Positions 21,289-28,921 of a DNA stretch of 37,991 nucleotides are shown here, in pieces. Under the pieces are notes generated by a model. It made no database searches. It saw only the letters and a program-made list of their open reading frames with translations, and was not told where the DNA came from. Positions within the stretch are counted from its first letter, which is position 1; every line of letters begins with the position of its first letter. The stretch is from a virus: positions 1 through 37,991 of the IMG/VR virus record IMGVR_UViG_3300033148_002656. One strand, 5' to 3'. Made by a program: the position numbers and the translations under genes.

Positions 21289-22048
21289 ATTAGGGAATAA
21301 AACTAATATAGCACACAAGATACATCCGCATTTCCCACCACACAAAATATATTACGATTTGTTTTTTGGTGCTGGAGGCATGTATTTTAATAAGCCTAGA
21401 TCTCAGTATTCAATAGTTAATGATTTAGATTCTGATGTGTTTAATTTATTCAGCGTTGTCAAAGATAAGCTTGATGATTTTATATTTATATTAGATTCAA
21501 CACCAATGTCAGAAGAGCTGTTTTATTATTGGATGGATAATAAAGAATCTGATTCTGTTAATAAAGCTTTGAGATTTTTATTTATTTCATCTTTCAGCTA
21601 TTTAGGCAAGATGGACACTTTTAAATTACTTCACTCTAATTGCGCAACGAAGCAAAAATTAAAATCATTAATAATAAAATGCTCAGAATTATTCCAAAAT
21701 ACAATGATACGGAATAAGGATTTTAGAGATTTTTTAGATGGTATTCAAGATGATGATGCGCACATAGGCAAACAGGATAGATTTATTTATGCTGATGCAC
21801 CATATTTAGACACAACGAGTACTTATAATACTCCAAAGTGGACTAAGAAAGATGTTGTTGATTTGCTTGATATGCTGCAGACTTCTAAAATTAAGTTTGC
21901 ATATTCAGAGTTTGATCACCCTTTTATTTTAGAGCAAGCAGAAAAGAGAGGATTAAATGTTATTATAATTGGTGAAAGATTGAATTTAAAAAATAGAAGA
22001 ACTGAAATATTAATAACTAATTATAAAAATCAACCAACACTATTCTAA
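21275..22048 (+). CDS. Dam-type (D12) DNA adenine methyltransferase, 257 aa, variant motif IV
   Basis: N6-adenine methyltransferases of the D12 class open with a GNK motif (RLGNKTNIAHKI), have motif I DLFFGAGGMYF (about 28-38) with the following ND.D (VNDLDSD), and motif IV DPPY. Here motif IV reads YADAPYLDT: Asp174-Ala175-Pro176-Tyr177, so the first proline is replaced by alanine. The catalytic Asp and Tyr are kept, so it may still work. The ATG at 21275 is chosen because it starts the family's conserved end. Phage Dam enzymes usually protect DNA from host restriction. Confidence 0.82.
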   Translation: MILNRLGNKTNIAHKIHPHFPPHKIYYDLFFGAGGMYFNKPRSQYSIVNDLDSDVFNLFSVVKDKLDDFIFILDSTPMSEELFYYWMDNKESDSVNKALRFLFISSFSYLGKMDTFKLLHSNCATKQKLKSLIIKCSELFQNTMIRNKDFRDFLDGIQDDDAHIGKQDRFIYADAPYLDTTSTYNTPKWTKKDVVDLLDMLQTSKIKFAYSEFDHPFILEQAEKRGLNVIIIGERLNLKNRRTEILITNYKNQPTLF

Positions 22049-22182
22049 TGGAACAAGACTTCACAGACCCCGTAAAACTAGAATTAGCAGGACAAATTTT
22101 AGCGTATCTATTTATACTTGCATTCATATGTTATACGTTTAGATTAGCTTATATAGCACTTAAAAAGAAATGGAATGAATGA
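22048..22182 (+). CDS. Small membrane protein, 44 aa
   Basis: MEQDFTDPVKLELAG, one hydrophobic helix (about 15-36), basic end KKKWNE. Its ATG overlaps the methyltransferase stop (TAATG) and its end overlaps the ERCC4 gene start by eight bases. Position in a fully coupled operon supports it. Confidence 0.55.
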   Translation: MEQDFTDPVKLELAGQILAYLFILAFICYTFRLAYIALKKKWNE

Positions 22183-22774
22183 TAAGATTTTTGAAGTTGC
22201 TAAAGAGATTTTAATGGAACATGCTGTATTAATTGTCGATACTCGGGAGCAGAAGAACCATATTTGGAAGCGCTATAAACGAACTCACAACCTGGGAGTT
22301 AAATTCATGAAGTTAGAATTTGGAGACTACTCATTTATGATCAATCCAAATGACACTCTAGGCAATTTAGAACCTATCGACTTTAGGAATCTGTTTGCAG
22401 TCGAGAGAAAGAGTGGATATAAAAGCAAAGGAGGTGGTTTTGCAGAGCTTAGAGGCAATCTAATAGGTAAAGACCACAGTAGATTTAAAAAGGAATTTAA
22501 TAGGGCTGTAGAGGCTAAATGTGATAGTCTGCATTTATTGATCGAGAACGCAGAAAGCTATAATGCAATTGAGAGCGTACCAGTTTTTAAAATCCCTAAT
22601 GAATCGTTTATTAAAACATTCGATACATTTATAATCAATCGAAATAAGGAAAGAGTTGAAAGTGGATTATCTGAGATTAATATCATTTATTGCATGAAAG
22701 ATGATAGCTGTTTGAATATTCAACTAGAGTTTTTCAAGTTCTTCAAACAGTATTTAAGAGAAAGATATGATTAG
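22175..22774 (+). CDS. ERCC4-type nuclease, 199 aa
   Basis: The ERCC4 (XPF/Mus81-like) nuclease motif is clear: LIVDTREQ (about 19-26), FGDYSF (about 49-54) and AVERKSGYKS (about 75-84), the last being the ERK catalytic triplet, followed by a region LRGNLIGKDHSRFKKEFNRA typical of the fold. Such phage enzymes cut branched or flapped DNA and fit with the Sak4-like ATPase and SSB-like genes. Length is short, a single nuclease domain without a helix-hairpin-helix partner domain. Confidence 0.85.
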   Translation: MNDKIFEVAKEILMEHAVLIVDTREQKNHIWKRYKRTHNLGVKFMKLEFGDYSFMINPNDTLGNLEPIDFRNLFAVERKSGYKSKGGGFAELRGNLIGKDHSRFKKEFNRAVEAKCDSLHLLIENAESYNAIESVPVFKIPNESFIKTFDTFIINRNKERVESGLSEINIIYCMKDDSCLNIQLEFFKFFKQYLRERYD

Positions 22775-22964
22775 AATATACCAATTGAAAGTAGGTGATA
22801 TCTACACAAGGAAAATAGATAAAGATTTAAGAAAGGATTTTGAAGTTATCGAAATAGACCATGGGTGTAAAACTCCAAGATTAACAATTAAAGAGGTGAT
22901 TAGTGGTAAAGAAAAGATTATTAAGGCATCGAGTGATAAAGTGATATTACTAAAAAGGGAATAA
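22767..22964 (+). CDS. Hypothetical beta-rich protein, 65 aa
   Basis: Overlaps the ERCC4 gene by eight bases (ATGA-type). Sequence MIRIYQLKVGDIYTRKIDKD then alternating charged and hydrophobic residues, as in a small beta-barrel. Last gene of the rightward arm; the bidirectional terminator follows five bases later. Confidence 0.55.
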   Translation: MIRIYQLKVGDIYTRKIDKDLRKDFEVIEIDHGCKTPRLTIKEVISGKEKIIKASSDKVILLKRE

Positions 22965-22968
22965 AAAA

Positions 22969-22994
22969 AAAGGCTATCCATATGGGTAGCCTTT
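22969..22994. terminator. Bidirectional terminator between the two arms
   Basis: An 11-bp stem (22969-22979 with 22984-22994, one G-U) with a 4-nt loop. On the minus strand it is followed by a long U-run, ending the late transcript; on the plus side the U-run is weaker, but it also separates the converging rightward arm. Confidence 0.85.
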
Positions 22995-23009
22995 AATATT
23001 TATAATGAA

Positions 23010-23402
23010 TTATTTACTTTCTTTTAATTTCCTTTTATCCTCTGCTTTTCGTTCTCTTCTGGACCTAATAAACTTATCCCCATAGTAACCGCCAAAGTAA
23101 AAGATTAACACTGTTATAAATGCAGGGAATAGCTTAGTAGCTAGATCTAATAAAAACTGTGCATAGTCGGGACTGAATGGATAAGCTACCCCAGCCCCTA
23201 TAAGTATTCCTAATTCAACACCAACAACACTAACAGCTATATAACGCCTCGTTAATGATCTCGGTGTACTTTCATTAAGGGATGTTTTATAATGCTCTAA
23301 AATCCCTGTAACGACCTCTTGTCTTGTTTCATTATTGGCATCTATAAACTTGCCAACTCCATCTAAAATCTTTTGTGGATTTATTCTACTAAATATTCCC
23401 AT
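23010..23402 (-). CDS. Holin-like protein (3TM/GTA type), 130 aa
   Basis: After a soluble helical N-terminus (about 1-55) the sequence RSLTRRYIAVSVVGVELGIL, a second hydrophobic block FLLDLATKLFPAFITVLIFYFGGYYG and a basic tail RSRRERKAEDKRK follow. This arrangement matches the GTA/3TM-type phage holin families seen in Bacteroidota phages. Holins form membrane lesions that time lysis. It lies directly after the endolysin candidate, as the last gene of the late arm. Confidence 0.7.
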   Translation of the reverse strand: MGIFSRINPQKILDGVGKFIDANNETRQEVVTGILEHYKTSLNESTPRSLTRRYIAVSVVGVELGILIGAGVAYPFSPDYAQFLLDLATKLFPAFITVLIFYFGGYYGDKFIRSRRERKAEDKRKLKESK

Positions 23403-23405
23403 AAC

Positions 23406-23843
23406 CTAAGGTTTAACAATGTCTAAATAAACTTTAATTCCTCTATTCTGATATGATAAAACCATGTTTGTAATCTTATCAGTCATATATGTATTATCTA
23501 ATGTATCGCCATTAGCACGACCAACAAGCAAACAACCTAGTGATTGCTTAATAGATCGACCCCAATGTATTCTAATGCCTTTAAAATGCTTTACATCTTT
23601 AATCAAAGTCATTTTACGTTTGAACTTTGGCGAATAAGTTACGACCAATTCATAAGTACCATAAGGAATAGCAGTTTCACCGTAAACCTTACCTTCGTCT
23701 TGGTCGTCTAAATCTCCATCAGCGTTTCTATCTCTTACGATATCTTCTAATGTATCGCAGATAGTTTCGTTTTCAAAAAAAAGCACACCTTTGGTTAAGT
23801 GTGGCTCTGGAAATCTAAGGAGTTTAAATCGTTTGGCTTCCAT
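23406..23843 (-). CDS. DUF5675-type endolysin candidate, 145 aa
   Basis: The DUF5675 pattern is visible: LRFPEPHLTKGVLFFENETI, TAIPYGTYELVVTYSPKFKR, then GIRIHWGRSIKQSLGCLLVG, with His93 and Cys104. The His ... Ser-x-Gly-Cys spacing recalls L,D-transpeptidase (YkuD) active sites, so it may act on peptidoglycan; position in the lysis cassette supports an endolysin role, but activity of this family is not established to my knowledge. Residues 38-49 (DRNADGDLDDQD) form a textbook EF-hand-type calcium loop, suggesting calcium control or stability. Confidence 0.65.
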   Translation of the reverse strand: MEAKRFKLLRFPEPHLTKGVLFFENETICDTLEDIVRDRNADGDLDDQDEGKVYGETAIPYGTYELVVTYSPKFKRKMTLIKDVKHFKGIRIHWGRSIKQSLGCLLVGRANGDTLDNTYMTDKITNMVLSYQNRGIKVYLDIVKP

Positions 23844-23850
23844 TATTTAA

Positions 23851-24171
23851 TTATTGATCAATTCTAGTTTTTATAACTGCAATATCAATAGACATCTCGC
23901 CTTGCTTCTTCACAATACCATCAAGTTTTGTATTTATTGAGCCTATCGCCATTACTGAATTTTCAAGCTTAATAAGCCTTTCGTTGTGCTTATTATTCTC
24001 CTTTAATATTGGCTTAAGCTCAGCCTTAATCATCAATAAAACATCTGGTTTGCTTGGCTTTGCATCCATCTGATTAACCATTCTTTGAGTGAATAGCCCA
24101 CCCAAGAATACACTAGCTGTGACTATGCCACCTATAATTGAGAGTATAACGTTTTTTCTTAACCAATCCAT
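23851..24171 (-). CDS. Membrane-anchored coiled-coil protein (lysis cassette), 106 aa
   Basis: One N-terminal transmembrane helix (about 8-28, LSIIGGIVTASVFLGGLF) followed by a helical, charged domain with heptads (ENNKHNERLIKLENSVMAIG). The shape is that of an inner-membrane spanin or a holin-associated protein, with the coiled coil in the periplasm or cytoplasm. It lies between the 4-TM protein and the endolysin candidate. No overlapping outer-membrane lipoprotein is found, so a classical spanin pair is not shown. Confidence 0.55.
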   Translation of the reverse strand: MDWLRKNVILSIIGGIVTASVFLGGLFTQRMVNQMDAKPSKPDVLLMIKAELKPILKENNKHNERLIKLENSVMAIGSINTKLDGIVKKQGEMSIDIAVIKTRIDQ

Positions 24172-24175
24172 AGAG

Positions 24176-24589
24176 TCATTTAATTAATTTATTCGCAAAA
24201 TACGCTCCATAAGACGTAGTCATTCCAACAGCTAACATGAAATAAATTGACATTGTGTGATTCAATATATCCCAAAATATAGTAATAGCACCATCTGGTT
24301 CATTACCAATATATGCCATACCTTTAAATCCAGCATAAACAACTAACCCCCAATTAATCATACAGAAAATAGAAAACCCATATCCTATTAACATCTCCTG
24401 AGTGTTATTAGCGTGCTTAGATGCTTTATAACAGAACAATGCTAACGATACATATATAATTGCGTAATACAGAACAGCCCATGCAACAGAATTTAAATCG
24501 CCCATGCCATCATAAATAGCGGTAGAGGCTACAAATAGCCCCACCGTTATTTTAATCCAATTGTTTGATAATAATTTAATCATCGTCAT
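24176..24589 (-). CDS. Four-helix membrane protein (lysis cassette), about 137 aa
   Basis: Four hydrophobic segments at about 12-28, 35-55, 68-90 and 105-130, separated by short loops. Start is uncertain: GTG at 24595, ATG at 24589 or ATG at 24583; 24589 is given. Its beginning overlaps the end of the tiny Pro/Asp peptide gene. A holin or antiholin role is possible from position, not from family. Confidence 0.55.
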   Translation of the reverse strand: MTMIKLLSNNWIKITVGLFVASTAIYDGMGDLNSVAWAVLYYAIIYVSLALFCYKASKHANNTQEMLIGYGFSIFCMINWGLVVYAGFKGMAYIGNEPDGAITIFWDILNHTMSIYFMLAVGMTTSYGAYFANKLIK

Positions 24590-24629
24590 CGTCACCCTTA
24601 GGTGGTTTTTGTGGGGGTACTGTTGGCAT
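24576..24629 (-). CDS. Tiny peptide MPTVPPQKPPKGDDDDD, 17 aa
   Basis: ATG at 24629 encodes a Pro-rich peptide ending in five Asp, overlapping the start of the 4-TM gene by 14 bases. It has no room for a fold. Its position right at the head of the lysis cassette and the frame overlap suggest a leader that couples or delays translation. Confidence 0.4.
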   Translation of the reverse strand: MPTVPPQKPPKGDDDDD

Positions 24630-24695
24630 AATAAAAAATGTTTAATTAATATTGATTTTAAATGTTCACCATAAAGATAGGAAAATTAAAATAAA

Positions 24696-24723
24696 AAAAC
24701 ACCACTCGTTTGAATGGTGTTTT
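24696..24723 (-). terminator. Intrinsic terminator after the receptor-binding gene
   Basis: A 9-bp stem AAAACACCA/TGGTGTTTT (24696-24704 with 24715-24723), then a U-run on the minus strand. It separates tail and lysis genes; a possible weak promoter (TATCTTTA) lies downstream. Confidence 0.85.
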
Positions 24724-24733
24724 GTGTTTACTT

Positions 24734-27019
24734 TTATTTATCTACTAATACTTTCATTACTCCATAGGCTGAAGCTTCAGCTTCTATCCCTCTAGGCATC
24801 ATTATTTCATTATCATTATTTATAGTAACAGTTCCGTCTGTTCCGACATCAGTAAACTTTTTAAAATACTCACCAAAATCAACCTCTTCTGAAGAAGCCG
24901 CAAGAAAATCAATATTTAAAACTGATTTATCAAAATCCGTGCTTTTATATGCGAAGTTATCGCCCTGTGTAGCTTTATTATTAAAGAACGAATAACACCC
25001 GTGCCAATAATGACTAGTCCCTGCTTGGAAAATGTCAGGATTGCCAGATATTAAATTGTAATACATCTTGCCATTTGATGAAGATAATAAAAATGAAACT
25101 ACTGAAATGTCCGCAGTCCCATCACCTAATCCGTTTACCCTATCCATTGACATTGCACAACACCTATCTTGTGCATCATTACAAATAATAGTTTTAAATA
25201 AATTAGGATTTGCGTTGACATCGTCTGAGCCAGTTTGAACCCATGCACCATTCCATTTTACTTGCAAAGCACTATTACCATTTCTAGCATAGTAAACCTT
25301 ATCCATCCAATTAGAGTTTTGAAGCAATTGCATACCAAAATAATGATCTATATTAGAATCGTAAGTCATACTGTGATGATTTAAAACCTCTATACTCCCT
25401 TCTATTACTTTATAACTAACATCCTCATAAAAATAATGATTTCTTGCGGCTGAGTCGAAAGCGTCTTTCCCATTAAACATGTCATTCCTAACAATAATCT
25501 CTATCTTATCACAGGCTAATAGCTCATTATTTTGCAACTCTTTACCATCTGCCAAAAATTTAAACGCTGTTGTTTCGGCTGTTTGATTTCCATTCTGTAA
25601 ATGATTGCCGCCAACTTCATACTGAACGCTTGAAAAAGTAGTTTGTACGGGTCCGATGTTATCCCCGTGTACCCCATTAAACTCTCCAATCAATAACTCT
25701 CCTGTCTGAACTTCTACATTCTGAGTGATTCCCTTTGCTGGATTATCAACCAGCTGAATATAGCTAAATGTCATTAACTCATTAGCCATACATTTTTGAA
25801 AGCATATAATTAAATCACTGGCATCATCGTACTTACTGGCAATAAATAACTTATCATCGACTCTCTTTGCTAACATTTTAGCTGTCGGGGTTATATCCTC
25901 GGCTAATTTAAAACACTCATCTTTTACCTGAGCAGGGAATAAAGGGATAGTTACATGAGAGCCGCTATTTATGACAGTAAAATCTATTTCAGCCCTAACT
26001 CTTAAAGTTGACGTTACAGCATCTAGAACGCCAATGCCTGCCGCATTCTCAATAACATCAACAGGTGTTGAATAATATACATCAATCCACGAAGGGTTTA
26101 TAAATTTACTTATTTTAATAGCCCATTTCCCGCCTTCGTCCCTGCTTAAAAAAGATAAAGAATGAGGCAGTAAAGGATCAAACCCATATAATTCAAGTGA
26201 TTTTATAGCTTTATAAGTATCTTCATAAGTCGCAGTATTGGAGGGTATTAAGTTCTTTAATTGTGTTCTGTCTGCATCCAAAGGGACAAAACAAGGCGCT
26301 TCGAAAATGTCTTTATCTTTTAATGAATCCTCGTTTAAAAAATAAAAAGGTGTGAAATTTGAAGAGAAGAAATTATCAGGAATAAAAGACCAATCAACTT
26401 CGGCTTTTACTCTTAAAGTTCCTATTGTTCTATCAATAGTTGCTACACCCGCAGCATTTTCAGTTAAAGCGCCAGCACCAGAATAGTAAACCTCTACCCA
26501 TCCACCATCATATTTACTTATTTTAATAGCCCATAATCCACCAAGATTTCGCATTACATAACTTACGGCATATTTAAACGAAGGGTCGAAGCCATATAGC
26601 TCTATATGTCTAATCGAAGCGTAAACTTGTCTGTGTGTTAATCCTGATTTAATTACAGAATCTAAATTCCCAGTATCGAACCTATTTAGTACAGGGAAGA
26701 TGTTTGAATTTAAAAGAGTCTGTCTTTTTCTCCAAGCACCAGATAAATAAACAAAAACACAAAGCTCATTAGCTCTTTCTAAACTATTGAAATTTACATA
26801 AGTTCCATCCTCTAAAGGTAAAACTGTAGCCCCCTCTTCAACTCCTGTAATTGCCGCATCAGTCGGAACTATAGCACCTAAATACTGAGTGTTTAAATTA
26901 CCTAAGTTATTCAGCACTAAATCAAAGGAGTCTCTAGCATCTTGCGCACTTATCGACTGACTACTATTATCAGGTAGTAGGTTCGATATTAATAATTTTA
27001 CATCATCTATTTTGCTCAT
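24734..27019 (-). CDS. Tail fibre / receptor-binding protein candidate, 761 aa
   Basis: The last large tail gene. The N-terminal 100 residues include a helical start and FNSLERANELCVFVYLSGAW. Two homologous domains follow, residues about 135-211 and 271-347, each with IELYGFDP / LELYGFDP, GG-WAIKISK, W-V/I-D-VYYS, ENAAG and TLRV-AE-D. The C-terminal half (350-761) is beta-rich with many Gly, Asn and aromatic residues, as in receptor-binding heads, and ends ASAYGVMKVLVDK. It would bind the host surface at the tail tip. Confidence 0.7.
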   Translation of the reverse strand: MSKIDDVKLLISNLLPDNSSQSISAQDARDSFDLVLNNLGNLNTQYLGAIVPTDAAITGVEEGATVLPLEDGTYVNFNSLERANELCVFVYLSGAWRKRQTLLNSNIFPVLNRFDTGNLDSVIKSGLTHRQVYASIRHIELYGFDPSFKYAVSYVMRNLGGLWAIKISKYDGGWVEVYYSGAGALTENAAGVATIDRTIGTLRVKAEVDWSFIPDNFFSSNFTPFYFLNEDSLKDKDIFEAPCFVPLDADRTQLKNLIPSNTATYEDTYKAIKSLELYGFDPLLPHSLSFLSRDEGGKWAIKISKFINPSWIDVYYSTPVDVIENAAGIGVLDAVTSTLRVRAEIDFTVINSGSHVTIPLFPAQVKDECFKLAEDITPTAKMLAKRVDDKLFIASKYDDASDLIICFQKCMANELMTFSYIQLVDNPAKGITQNVEVQTGELLIGEFNGVHGDNIGPVQTTFSSVQYEVGGNHLQNGNQTAETTAFKFLADGKELQNNELLACDKIEIIVRNDMFNGKDAFDSAARNHYFYEDVSYKVIEGSIEVLNHHSMTYDSNIDHYFGMQLLQNSNWMDKVYYARNGNSALQVKWNGAWVQTGSDDVNANPNLFKTIICNDAQDRCCAMSMDRVNGLGDGTADISVVSFLLSSSNGKMYYNLISGNPDIFQAGTSHYWHGCYSFFNNKATQGDNFAYKSTDFDKSVLNIDFLAASSEEVDFGEYFKKFTDVGTDGTVTINNDNEIMMPRGIEAEASAYGVMKVLVDK

Positions 27020-27034
27020 GTTGTTTATTTTATA

Positions 27035-28921
27035 TTATTCCGTTTTCTCCGTGATTGTAAAGATAGTATTACTTGAATAATCATCAACTGTATTATTATC
27101 AAAATTATCATCATAACCTAAATCAAACTCACCTAAAGTATTTACATATTCAAAAACCTCAACCCATTCAGCACTCATTTGATCAGTTACCATATCCCAC
27201 TCATTACAAGCGTTAATCATTAAACGTTTGTTTTGATCATCGATATTAGTCCATAAATCATAGTCCCAAAGAACAGTTCCATTAACCTGTCGAGATGGTT
27301 GTTTGTTTTGTAAGTCATATCCTATTGCAACCTTCTTTAATAAGTTCTCAGCCGTTGTATCTCCATCACGCTTCCAATCTACTTGTGCGACTCCTGCGCT
27401 CGTGAATAAGCCTCCTAGGTATATTATATCAGAATTATTATCTTCATCTACCTGACCTATATTTATTTCTACTGGTGGATTCTCTAAATTATTCTTACTA
27501 TCTATTTCAGCTATCAACTCCTGATCGTTATAGAATCTAGAGCTTAAAGCTTTTACTGATATCATAGAATAGTATGTCGCTAAGTTGGTAGCGTTTAAGC
27601 CATCAGTTGGCCCCCACACTTTTATTATTATTTCACCATCCTGAGGAACATCAAAAACAACAGTTAAATCACCACCCGCTGGAGTTGTATCTAGCTCTAA
27701 TTGCTTCTCTTGAGCTACATAGGCAACCCATCCCGAATCTGTTAGTATCTGTGAACCGTTTGATATTATATCAAAAAATGCGCTACTATTAGGTAAGCCT
27801 GTTGCCCCTATCGATATAACATTATATGTGGCTTTAAATTCAAAGCTTAAATCATCTGTTTCAAAATCACCAAGACTAGACTCTGCATACTCTCCTAAAT
27901 CTGCATGTATATTCATGTCTTTAGGCCATAGTGTCCATTGTCCACCGCTCAATGTCCAGTTGTCTATACTTGATGCTTTAGCTGTTCCGATTCTCTGCGT
28001 TGATGTTATTGCAATTCCACTTGTATCAAATGGGAAGAATCTAAATATATTTTCATCAACATTATAATCTTGCTCCAAACTAAATTCTTTCCATGCTGGC
28101 AAAATGGTCATGTCCGCATCACTACTAATCCAATCGAAAGCAGTTATTACCTTTGGGAAGTTTAAAATCTCCGCTAAATAATCAGGGAATGATGCGCTAT
28201 TACCTTGCACTGTTGGTCTATCGTGATATTTAGCTTGATCAACTATTCGCCATGCACCAGCTATCTGTCTTATTTGTGATCCAAACCCTTGCACTATATT
28301 AGTCAAAACATCTAAACAACTTAACGGCTCGTTATCTTCAAAATTCCAAAACGCATCGTTATTAATATACGCTTGACTCATAGTTGTACTTAAAGTACTC
28401 ATATCAGAAGACCATGTGTCTATAAAATCGAAAATATTAACCGAGTATCCTACATTATTAATGGCTCTCTGTACTATATTATTTGCCGATTCTAAGCCCG
28501 TAACCCTATCGCCATTAGGCATAAGATACGGAATGTCTTCAAGCCTCCCTAAGTTATCCCTAGCCGTTAAATTTACCGTGTAATTCTTCCAAGTGTAATA
28601 AGGTTCAGAATAAGAATCAGATTCTAAAAATCCTCTAAAGATTATAGCCCCTTTTCTGTATATCTCAACTTTATACTTCCTATCATCAGAAGTAAACAAA
28701 TGTTCAAACTGAAAATTCCTTTCACTAACCATCCTAAGCGATGCGGTTAGTTTCTTTATAGGTTCTTCCCTTCCATCACCTGAATCCGACAGATGCAAAC
28801 TTGCACCCATCTTTATCTGTTCAGAAGCACCTATATAATCACGCTCAGATATTTCTATCCTTACAGTTCTTTTAAAATGATCTGATGTAAACTCGTTGTA
28901 ATATCTTAGTCCAAATGCCAT
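27035..28921 (-). CDS. Distal tail / baseplate hub-like protein, 628 aa
   Basis: Position after the tape measure gene and the start (MAFGLRYYNEFTSDHFKRTV) match the large tail proteins of Bacteroidota siphophages that act as distal tail plus hub. The N-terminal region has RVEISERDYIG-like strands and a FRGFLESDSYSEPYYTWKNYTVNLTARDNLGRLE segment typical of this family. The middle (about 190-430) reads as beta-sandwich. It starts overlapping the tape measure stop and ends 15 bases before the fibre gene. Confidence 0.7.
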   Translation of the reverse strand: MAFGLRYYNEFTSDHFKRTVRIEISERDYIGASEQIKMGASLHLSDSGDGREEPIKKLTASLRMVSERNFQFEHLFTSDDRKYKVEIYRKGAIIFRGFLESDSYSEPYYTWKNYTVNLTARDNLGRLEDIPYLMPNGDRVTGLESANNIVQRAINNVGYSVNIFDFIDTWSSDMSTLSTTMSQAYINNDAFWNFEDNEPLSCLDVLTNIVQGFGSQIRQIAGAWRIVDQAKYHDRPTVQGNSASFPDYLAEILNFPKVITAFDWISSDADMTILPAWKEFSLEQDYNVDENIFRFFPFDTSGIAITSTQRIGTAKASSIDNWTLSGGQWTLWPKDMNIHADLGEYAESSLGDFETDDLSFEFKATYNVISIGATGLPNSSAFFDIISNGSQILTDSGWVAYVAQEKQLELDTTPAGGDLTVVFDVPQDGEIIIKVWGPTDGLNATNLATYYSMISVKALSSRFYNDQELIAEIDSKNNLENPPVEINIGQVDEDNNSDIIYLGGLFTSAGVAQVDWKRDGDTTAENLLKKVAIGYDLQNKQPSRQVNGTVLWDYDLWTNIDDQNKRLMINACNEWDMVTDQMSAEWVEVFEYVNTLGEFDLGYDDNFDNNTVDDYSSNTIFTITEKTE

